Source: Lepas anatifera (Eukaryota > Arthropoda > Thecostraca > Lepadidae). From it: DNA of 64,000 nucleotides. The translations under genes and the position numbers were made by a program. Location of the stretch: contig JAOTON010002073.1 of NCBI GenBank assembly GCA_034440635.1, forward strand, positions 1,525,001 to 1,589,000. Reading direction: 5' to 3'. Position 1 is the first letter of the stretch. Each line of letters begins with the position of its first letter. Shown piece by piece: positions 58,401 through 64,000 of the stretch. The notes under the pieces are model-generated. The model made no database searches and was not told the DNA's origin. It saw nothing but the letters and a program-made list of their open reading frames with translations.

Positions 58401-60800
58401 AATATTGAAAATACTCCTGGGAACTGAGCCATTTTAGACAGATAAGAACGTTTATGCTTCTGGTTGGTAGTTCATGAGATCAGCTTCAATCATTCAGATT
58501 GCCAGCAACTACTTTTAAAGACCCAAAAAGAACAGACATCATGATTGAAGCTGAAGTGCATTTGTGCTGCAAATGTTTTACTTCTCAGGCACTGAAACTC
58601 TCCAAAATCTTAGGGTGTTTTGATATCTCGGGCTTACGTATGTACACTCGTGGTGGGTTGGGTAATGGTCTTTGTTGAAAATTTGATTTAATTCCCGTAG
58701 TTCCTAAATCGGATGCGGCGACCTGTTGCAACAGCCTCGAATGAATTTGAGGTCGTGGCTACACTGTGACCGATAATTTTACTAATGTTGTCTATATGAG
58801 CGCTCTGATGGGTGAAGCATATAATCCGAAGATATAATCACGCAAAATTTAAATTGTTAATATGATGGAAAATCTCTGTATTTCCTGGTTTTTCATTGAG
58901 ACTTATAGTTTAAATTAATATATTATGAATGTATTGGCCAGGAAAAAATGAATTCATACTTTGTTTTAGTTGTATTACAAAACCCGAGAAGTTTCGGCTT
59001 CCGCCATCTTCTTGGAGTGATAAAATTTCTAAAAAAATATCAGCACAAAAATTCCAACATCGTGACACCATGGAATAAAGTATTCCATGGTGACACAGTA
59101 TACATGGTTTACAATCCGGAAAACTTCACTCTTAGAGGGCAGAAAATAAACGCAAGGAACATGGTAATACATTTTTTTATTTTTGGGAGAGGTTTAATGA
59201 GACAACTGCGATACCACTGAATCAAATTAATTTCCACTGGTAAATTACACTGTTCATAGTGGGTTTTAGTTCTCGAATGTGGATTGCCTCAGCAATTTTG
59301 AGGTCTGTGTCGTCCTTGTTAGTAGCAAGAATTTATATGGAAAAGTTGTCGTTAGTATCTTTATGTTCCATGGCTGGGTGAATATTTAGCAAGTATTCTT
59401 CTAACGGACCTCAAAATTGCTGAGGGAAAAACTGTTTAGCTCTCACGCAAAACTTACTAGATTTTGCCTCCAGTGTTCAAAAATACATACAAATCAACAT
59501 ATGATAGGCGTATAGCCATGCTCTTTGGTACATCACTACGGAATCTATAATTTTTTTATAAATGGTGTCATCGAATTTGATTTTCAAAGACTTAGTTGCT
59601 ACTTAAAAACACTAACAAAATTGTATGCTCTAAAGTTGGATGGCCTATCCTGAACAGAAAAATGCCCTTAGGAAATAGCGCAAATGTTTTCATGAACCAG
59701 AAACAGTGACGGATTCAAAGGGGCGCATTTGCCCCCCCAATGGAAAGGCTCGGGAAAAAATTATGTTGTTGCACCCCCAACGCTCTCGACCTCTTTGTTG
59801 CCCAGACTCCTTTTTAGTTTATAATTGCTTTAACGCTCAACTTCAAGCAAAACCAGTCAACTTCAGCGTAAGCATTGGGCCTTGGATAGCAAAAACAAGC
59901 ATGCTTTTGCCACATTTTTTACCGCGTGACGTTTTATTTTTATTTTTTTGCTTCTCGACTCATGCGCTTACCGTCTAGACAAATTGTGGTATACTCCTAC
60001 CGCATGACTTTTTTTGCTAATCGACTTTGGCTTGCCCCCCAAACCTACCGGCTAGATCCGCCGCTGAAAAAGTCAAATTAGGAGACTTCCATATGTGGAC
60101 TGCCTAGAGCTTTGATCTATGAGCTGTCTTTATTCATGCATTTGCGAATGCCACTAATGGGACCGTAAGGATTACTGATTTTGCTTACACGGAATAAGAC
60201 TAGTTAGCTGTATTTGTAATGATTGATTGGAACAGCTTCAGTCTGATTTGAATCATTAAAAAATACTCACGTTGTCCAATTACTTTTTTAAATGCAGGAC
60301 GTTAAGATTTTTTAGCATTTATCGATAACGCAATTTTCATAGGCGAAGAAACAAAGGTGAAAAAAATAGTCAAATTAGATAAGGCTCTATTACGTTTAAG
60401 TCTAAATTTACTCCCCTCTTCGTTCCTGAATGGATGGAATGTGGAAAAGGAATGGAATTTACCTACCGTACATGTACGAATGAAATAGAATCAAAATAGC
60501 AAACGACGAAATGGTAAATAAGCAGAATAGATATATCATCCACCAATCAATATTTTAGTTCTCACCCGATGAATAATCCTGATGTCTTCAGCATCTTGGT
60601 CATCTCTCTTCAGCCGAATCTCTCCGTACAGGACGTCGTTCATGACGTCCAGCAGCTGCAGAGCTTCCTCGTCCTTCCACGCCTCGGCGCTGCTGTCGGC
60701 GAACGGCTGCTCCCGTGGCCCCCTCCACGCCGTGATTGGGTGAACCGGGAGGCAGTCGTGGGCCTCCAATAGTACCAGGGAGGCCACCTGGTGGTAGTTG
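46109..60800 (-). CDS. FBXO21-like F-box gene, copy 3 (exons 4-11)
   Basis: Exons: 60566-60800, 54365-54513, 54127-54247, 53428-about 53655, 53102-53224, 48426-48569, 47726-47816, 46109-46416. They correspond one to one to exons 4-11 of copy 2, with equal phases where determinable. Encoded parts: NYHQVASL...LLDVMNDVLYGEI (exon 4); AYAAVAGMLGVSLHA (5); CYFGRRFSKEEACRHY (6); TSLLLQLLQEQIEHA (7); an Ile/Leu-rich helix (8); FYVGDLVLCPAGERAVV (9); CRLLIDGCKYGFMNS (10); ITHPELGRYFLRFSGGRY (11). So it has the SirB1/transglutaminase-like and YccV-like domains; the F-box and exons 1-3 should lie beyond 64000, since none is seen from 60801 to the window end. Introns are much larger than in copy 2 because of inserted elements. 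Apart from the unclear exon 7 start, all frames are open, so this copy looks functional. Confidence 0.8.
47385..47571 (-). repeat. tRNA-derived SINE, family 2
   Basis: The minus strand begins GGGGCCGGGCGGCTTAGTGG and has a clear B box GGGTTCATTCCCC, then the same body as 38884-39085. Lies in intron 10 of copy 3... on its right neighbour side, i.e. between exons 11 and 10. Confidence 0.7.
47726..47816 (-). CDS. Copy 3 exon 10
   Basis: Acceptor gccccggcag, donor gtgagg after GAACAGTG. 91 bp as in copy 2. It encodes CRLLIDGCKYGF; apart from the DGCKYG core it shares little with copy 2 (about 30-40% of residues). Confidence 0.8.
48426..48569 (-). CDS. Copy 3 exon 9 (start of YccV-like domain)
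   Basis: Acceptor cattccacag, donor gtgaga after GCTATG. It encodes HHHFYVGDLVLCPAGERAVV. 144 bp, three codons longer than in copy 2. The acceptor's upstream side abuts a LINE fragment after about 20 bp. Confidence 0.85.
48590..49230 (+). mobile_element. LINE 3' fragment (reverse-transcriptase C-terminus)
   Basis: Reads HLGVILSDDLMFHKHMNHVI, then RTQHRAARLITETMF, one stop, and DESGWTSLTTRQTIQNLAF. LGV-x-L-x-x-x-L-x-x-x-x-H, and Q-x-R-A-A-R and L-x-W-x-S-L motifs are typical of Jockey/CR1-type ORF2 ends. 5'-truncated and carrying at least one stop. Inserted in intron 8 of copy 3, antisense to the gene. Confidence 0.8.
49231..50041. other. Intron 8 of copy 3, no gene
   Basis: No exon or identifiable repeat; possibly the untranslated 3' tail of the LINE at its left edge. 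Confidence 0.4.
50042..50774. mobile_element. TTAA element, family A, heavily eroded copy
   Basis: TTAA at 50042-50045 and 50771-50774. Collinear with 19622-20650 over its whole length but 733 bp long because of many 1-10-base losses spread evenly, with few substitutions in some stretches (TTGCATGTTTTAGTGCTCGG). Lies in intron 8 of copy 3. Confidence 0.65.
51361..52237. mobile_element. Nested TIR DNA element in family Y copy
   Basis: Left end GGGGAGAGTGTGGTAAGAC, right end GTCTTACCACCCTCTCCCTG, inverted repeats of about 24 bp. A further internal GTGGGGCAAGACGGGC lies at 51571-51586. Removing it rejoins the family Y sequence (compare 4640-4670 on the other strand). About 877 bp, no transposase frame. 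The target duplication is unclear (GTA/GCA at the edges). Confidence 0.7.
52643..52902. repeat. 130-bp tandem duplication inside family Y copy
   Basis: Units start at 52643 and 52773 with AAATTGTTTTGCTCTAGCTT and are nearly identical. The copy at 3974 shows only one. Confidence 0.85.
53102..53224 (-). CDS. Copy 3 exon 8
   Basis: Acceptor gggtccgcag before GAACGTATC, as in copy 2 (GAGCGCATC). The best donor that keeps phase 0 is gtgtgt after TTGAGA, a weak site. It encodes ERIFQGGLSEEEVLLLVFY and a basic tail. Confidence 0.7.
53428..53655 (-). CDS. Copy 3 exon 7 (5' edge uncertain)
   Basis: Donor gtcagt after CATCAAG. It encodes TSLLLQLLQEQIEHAKRH, DISALQLLSIIAAADF and LRPMYVQRYIK, parallel to copy 2. 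No AG lies at the homologous acceptor position. The next AG upstream (tatag, exon to 53702) fits only if exon 6 ends five bases later at a weak gtctgg donor. Confidence 0.65.
53810..53849. repeat. Perfect 16-bp hairpin
   Basis: GTATACTCTTTTGTGG and its exact complement around an 8-base loop, in intron 6 of copy 3. Followed directly by TACTCCTAAGTATGAG-type repeats to 53893. Confidence 0.85.
54036..54060. repeat. (CT)n microsatellite
   Basis: Short pure CT run in intron 6 of copy 3; copy 2 has a CT run in the same intron at 26035-26065. Confidence 0.75.
54127..54247 (-). CDS. Copy 3 exon 6
   Basis: Acceptor tgctttcag before TGATGGC, donor gtaggt. It encodes DGRQSLLVRSCYFGRRFSKE, then EACRHYQL. 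121 bp, like copy 2. Confidence 0.85.
54365..54513 (-). CDS. Copy 3 exon 5
   Basis: Acceptor ctttcgcag before ACGATTCC, donor gtcagt after TACAGCAG. It encodes LRHAYAAVAGMLGVSLHA and FLCWYS. It lacks the poly-Glu run of copy 2 and is 30 bp shorter. Confidence 0.85.
54514..55535. other. Intron 4 of copy 3, left part
   Basis: AT-rich, no identified content. Confidence 0.45.
55536..55890 (+). repeat. tRNA-derived SINE, family 1
   Basis: GCCGCCCCGGTAGCTCAGTT head with intact A box, the same body and an AAAATTTATAAAAAA tail as the other two copies. In intron 4 of copy 3, antisense. Confidence 0.8.
56209..56391 (-). CDS. Possible small gene or terminal exon, unrecognised
   Basis: A 60-codon frame ending TSAKYVIGCGISLLL, QTLQCFTVIK, stop: a predicted membrane helix near the C-terminus. 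A good acceptor (ggttttacag) occurs at 56343-56352, so the coding part could be a last exon of 56209-56342 instead. It sits inside intron 4 of copy 3 on the same strand. I do not recognise the family. Confidence 0.25.
   Translation of the reverse strand: MVQSCIKKLFKPSGFTGHAHDDTFLLDSVATNGYRTSAKYVIGCGISLLLQTLQCFTVIK
56990..57355. mobile_element. Family U-like fragment in intron 4 of copy 3
   Basis: Shares ATGGCTTTCGAAGGAATG and AGAAGCCGAACTACACTCTGG-like sequence with the interior of 27484-28336 (in part inverted) and ends CAGGGGGTGAAGGGTTAGGG. Confidence 0.4.
57772..57955. mobile_element. Foldback element, 84-bp arms
   Basis: Left arm 57772-57857 and right arm 57870-57955 are inverted copies with a few mismatches, separated by a 12-base loop. 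Contains CGCGTTTCGTTACTTCTTCA and its complement. Probably a small MITE or snapback insertion. In intron 4 of copy 3. Confidence 0.8.
58855..59424 (-). mobile_element. Penelope-like element 3' fragment, second copy
   Basis: Homologous to 37025-37520. The minus strand at 59240-59300 reads DLKIAEAIHIRELKPTMN, the GIY-YIG C-terminal motif. Compared with 37250 it has gained a short palindrome (59066-59092), and 59408-59424 repeats 59288-59304 in inverted form. In intron 4 of copy 3. Confidence 0.6.
59704..60066. mobile_element. hAT-like MITE
   Basis: Ends CAGTGACGGATTCAAAGGGG and CCGGCTAGATCCGCCGCTG. 363 bp. The 8-bp flanks (ACCAGAAA, AAAAAGTC) do not match well, so only the ends support the call. 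Confidence 0.5.
60067..60565. other. Rest of intron 4 of copy 3
   Basis: AT-rich, nothing recognised. Confidence 0.45.
60566..60800 (-). CDS. Copy 3 exon 4
   Basis: Acceptor ttctctcctcag before CAACTACC, donor gtgaga after CATCGG. It encodes NYHQVASLVLLEAHDC, HPITAWRGPREQPFADSSAE and LLDVMNDVLYGEIRLKRDD. The family core LD-x-MN-x-VLY is better preserved here than in copy 2. Confidence 0.85.
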
Positions 60801-60879
60801 CTGAGGAGAGAAGATTTTGGGAAAAGCCAGCGTGTGAAATTGTGTTTAGCATCCGCACTGGAGAGGGGTCTGGCACTAA

Positions 60880-61150
60880 CGCGCACTGGAGGGGGTCTGG
60901 TAGGTCCCCCTAAGATCTCGGAAACTAAAAGATGTAGAAAAACGCCTTTTGTGGAGCGGGTGGGGACTATGGTGATCTGTATCATGACCAATTTGCATCG
61001 ACCTAGGTCAATATCTTTATGGTCAAACGAGGTCATAAAGGTCAAACCATGGTCATGCTGGGTACCGATTGGAGAATGCCGTGATTGTGCAGGAAAAAGA
61101 CGGGAATAAGCTAAGGTGGACCAGGGTCATAGAAAAATTTTTGCAAAGAA
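60880..61150. mobile_element. Family V fragment
   Basis: Shares with 37736-38010 the run GATCTCGGAAAC/GATCTTGAAAC, AAAAACGCC, GGTCAATATCTT and GGTCATAAAGGTCAAA. It starts ACTAACGCGCACTGGAGG. In intron 3 of copy 3. Confidence 0.5.
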
Positions 61151-61159
61151 TCTTACCTA

Positions 61160-63184
61160 CGTGTTTTTTGGGTCAAGTTCATATGCCAAAGTACAAAGGT
61201 ACCACACATCTACTCAGATTTGTTACAAGAGGCAGAAAACCGCGAATCTGATCATGAAGGACAGCCCCACTGGAGAGTGTGATCAGAGTTGTGCGACTCG
61301 CGAGTCAGAGTTGGAGTTTAACTTAAAATCCGATTCATTTGATTCTGAGTTGAATTGAGTTGAGTCGAAACAAATTTGACCAGTGAGTTGAGTTGAGTTG
61401 GGTTGGTTCACAACACGTCAATGAGTTAAGTTGAGTTGAGTTGTGAAGACAGTGAGTCGAATGAGTTGACGAAAAAAGTTGGCTCAACAGGTTAACATGA
61501 TATCAAGTAAAAGTGTTTGAATTTGCCTACCTTTTGAAAACCTCCTTTAAATGCCTTTTCTCTCCAGAATTTCAAATGTTCAAATCAAAGTTTCAATTTG
61601 TTTCAATATATCAATAATTATATGGTTCAGTTACTTATTTTATAGGCCCATCCGGTCTGAAGAAATCCCTAGGCACAAATAATACATATACTCGAAAAAT
61701 TTAAAAACAGGTTCCTATCACTAGCCTTATCGTAAGCATTTAAAGTTGTGGAACGCACCTCAAAATACATTTCAAATCTCTCACAAACTTCTCATCTTCA
61801 ATATTTAGCGCTACTTCTTTACTTCAACCACTCCCAACAACACGCGTCGTCGTCGCTGATTGTTGTCATCACTGGTGGTCGTCGTCTGAGAATAGTGTGT
61901 ACGCCATTGCTGTCTTTGAAGAACGAATTCAACCGAGTATATGTTCAAGCTGAACTAGCCTCGAGGTAAAAAGTGATAATTGATAAAGCGATGCAAATAT
62001 TTGTATAACTACATGTTTTGTTGTTTCTTTTGTCCTAAATGCGCCGTCTATCGCTGCTCTTTTCATTTTGCCCATTGAAAGCAGATATTGCTATTAATAT
62101 AAAAATTGGCCCCTTGATTGGGTGTGTGTTTGTGGGGTTTTTCTGGTCTGGGTTTGTCTGATACCCTGCCTGGTTGTGTTTTTTGAGTGTTTTTTGGTGT
62201 TTTGGTGGCGTCGTTGGTGTATTTTGGGTTTAATATATTTTATCCACATGTTTTATTTCATTTGCCTGTTTTTGTTGTGTGTTTTATTATTTTTTGTATT
62301 GTTGTACTTTTTTACTTGGTTGTTTATTTTAAAATACTTGTTGTTTAAATTTTGTTTGTATATTTTTAGCTTGGACCTTTTTTGACAGTGTAGGGGTTCA
62401 ATTTTTGCTTGTGTTCGTGTAACCTTAGCCCTTTTAGGTTCCTTTCTATTTCATTTACCTAGTTTAATATGCAATGCTCCTTTTAGAAATAATTGCAACA
62501 TGTGGCAGCTTTTTTGGGCAGTGACAGTCTGGAAGAATTAAAAAGTGATTCATGGTTGCTGGCTAATTTTTAAAGAGTGTTTGAATGCCAATTAATTAAT
62601 TTTGCTTCAATTAATCTTCCGCTTTGTGTCATACTTTCCGAACAGCTTGTTTTTGCTGGTTTATCGATTTATTTCTCAATTTTTAATCATTTTATTTATA
62701 TACTTATCATTTATTTATTTTATTTTGAAAATGAGTCGAAGTTTGAGTTGAGTTGAGTTGTGAGTTGAGTCGGAGTTGAGTTGGATGAATTTAGCTTTGA
62801 GTTGGAGTTGAGTCAACTCACTGAACTCTTGATCATGAGATGAGTCAGAGTTGAGTCAACCGCTCTCAGCACTTGAGTTGAGTTGAGTCGACTCCAGAAA
62901 ATTCTGAAACGCATAACTCTGAGTGTGATCTCCAGAAGAATTGCGTAGTGTATCACTGGACGTGTCCACACAAAGACTGTAAGCTTCGTCGAGTCGACAA
63001 CATAGGTCGGACGATCATTTCACTCTCGAAACGGAAAATGCTGAACCTGCGCGCCCATCTTTCATTCAAGCACTGGCGGGACGTCTACCAGCAGCCCAAC
63101 ACCAGGAGTATCTTCGTCAACGACCTCAAGATCATCGAGTGTGTGCGGAACTGGCACCGACTACGAATACTCGAACTTAATTAA
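61160..63184 (+). pseudogene. Penelope-like GIY-YIG endonuclease ORF split by a hAT element
   Basis: Without the insert at 61284-62921, one frame runs from LIMKDSPTGECD into LQKNCVVYHWTCPHKDCKLR, IGRTIISLSKR, then FVNDLKIIECVRNWHRLRIL and a stop at 63182-63184. VVY-x-x-T-C-P-H-x-D-C, IG-R-T-x-x-S-L-S-x-R and R-x-x-x-L-x-I-L-E are hallmarks of the Penelope GIY-YIG domain (tyrosine of GIY replaced by N here). The reverse transcriptase part is not visible. It is a different Penelope lineage from that at 37301-37735. Confidence 0.6.
61284..62921. mobile_element. hAT element, non-autonomous, perfect 8-bp target duplication
   Basis: Left end CAGAGTTGTGCG, right end CGCATAACTCTG, flanked by AGTGTGAT on both sides (61276-61283 and 62922-62929). 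Subterminal arrays of GAGTTGAGTT/GAGTCGAGTT lie at 61300-61490 and 62735-62895. 1638 bp. No transposase frame; the middle is T/G-rich, with a T-rich pseudo-frame at 62122-62385. Confidence 0.85.
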
Positions 63185-64000
63185 AGAAGCTCGTTAGAGA
63201 GAGAAGTCTCCAGCTCTCAACTCACAGTGAGACTACGTCGAAATATTTACCATCTGTGACATCAGCCTCTTTTGCGGAGATACCATAAGATGAAAGAGAA
63301 GAATCTGAGGAAGACACTAACAGCGTTAGACGGATGGACAGACCTACAGACAGGTCAATCGTTGAATATATAAATATTTTTAATCTATAGAAAATGCTTG
63401 ATAGCCTACCGTTACTATTTTTATGTGATAATTTGGAACTTTCGCATGGCACTGTCATGTCTAAAATGTCCGTTTATTTCAAACCGTGTATTCATCTTAC
63501 GAAACTGGTCACATAATGGACGATTTAATCGTTTATAAAAATGACAGGGTTGGAGCAATGCTTTGAAATATTTCTGAAATACCTAAAAAACAGCTAGGGC
63601 TTTCGAAAAAGTAGATACAAAACTTATGGCTTTAACAAATATGGACGTATTCAATCCCACCTGCATATATTACCACTTATCGCCAGCATCGGTACTTTTT
63701 TCTCTAATTCCACAATCTCGGTCCTACGCATCGGGAAAAGTGAGACAGAGGAGCCTGAGCTCCAGTTTTTGTGAAACAATTTCCGGTTCAAACCAAGTTG
63801 AAAAAACAGTTGAGAATAATGTAACAAATATGTGGGAAAGGCGACAAAAAGTCTAAATCCGACGGCTTTCCCTTCGTGGAAATGTTTTTGTCGGCAGAAG
63901 GTTCAAGCTTTCTTATCAGCAGAGGTTAGAAAATTCACTGGTTCTCTAACTTTTGTTTTTTGTCGTGGTTCCTATGGTCTGGGCGACCAAAATTTGAGAC
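63185..64000. other. Right edge, no gene recognised
   Basis: No match to exons 1-3 of the F-box copies, and short frames only (63222-63458 minus, 63626-63856 plus). Confidence 0.45.

Noticed and set aside
61300..61490. Interstitial telomere repeat (GAGTT array)
   Set aside because: Lies inside a hAT element with defined ends, has a mirror array at the other end, and does not match usual TTAGG or TTAGGG repeats.
62122..62385. 87-codon hydrophobic frame (possible membrane protein)
   Set aside because: T/G-rich low-complexity interior of the hAT element giving Phe/Leu/Val runs.

Overview
The window is eukaryotic nuclear DNA from an animal, most likely an invertebrate. Coding sequence is split into short exons with GT...AG introns. 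Between the exons lie tRNA-derived SINEs, LINE and Penelope-like fragments, hAT elements, TTAA-bounded DNA elements and many microsatellites. I cannot fix the species. The mix of elements would fit an arthropod such as a crustacean, but that is a guess.

The only host genes I recognise are a tandem array of FBXO21-like genes, all on the minus strand. FBXO21 is an F-box protein with a SirB1/transglutaminase-like middle and a C-terminal YccV-like domain (hemimethylated-DNA-binding fold), and it serves as a substrate receptor of SCF ubiquitin ligases. Copy 1 (5710-10402) shows only exons 1 and 2; the rest must lie left of the window or be missing. Copy 2 (21928-32005) shows all 11 exons, about 688 codons, but has a one-base insertion in exon 2. 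Copy 3 (46109-60800) shows exons 4 to 11; exons 1 to 3 should lie right of the window. Where a junction occurs in two copies, intron position and phase agree, apart from an unclear exon 7 acceptor.

Layout: 1-5700, LINE fragments around TA repeats and a TTAA/AGGTCA-type element, all in or beyond intron 2 of copy 1; 5.7-10.7 kb, copy 1 and its promoter; 10.7-21.9 kb, intergenic DNA full of repeats; 21.9-32.4 kb, copy 2 and a promoter segment that is duplicated in tandem; 32.4-46.1 kb, intergenic repeats (hAT MITEs, a Penelope endonuclease fragment, a SINE, a TIR element with 3-bp TSD); 46.1-60.8 kb, copy 3, with introns enlarged by a LINE, nested TTAA-type elements, a SINE and a foldback element; 60.8-64 kb, a Penelope-like GIY-YIG endonuclease ORF split by a hAT element with a perfect 8-bp target duplication.

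The most notable signals are the array itself, the near-identity of the last exon in copies 2 and 3 against strong divergence elsewhere (a gene-conversion signature), and several TTAA-bounded element families dense in AGGTCA, the nuclear-receptor half-site. Protein family calls rest on recalled similarity to FBXO21 and to retroelement motifs; no search was run.
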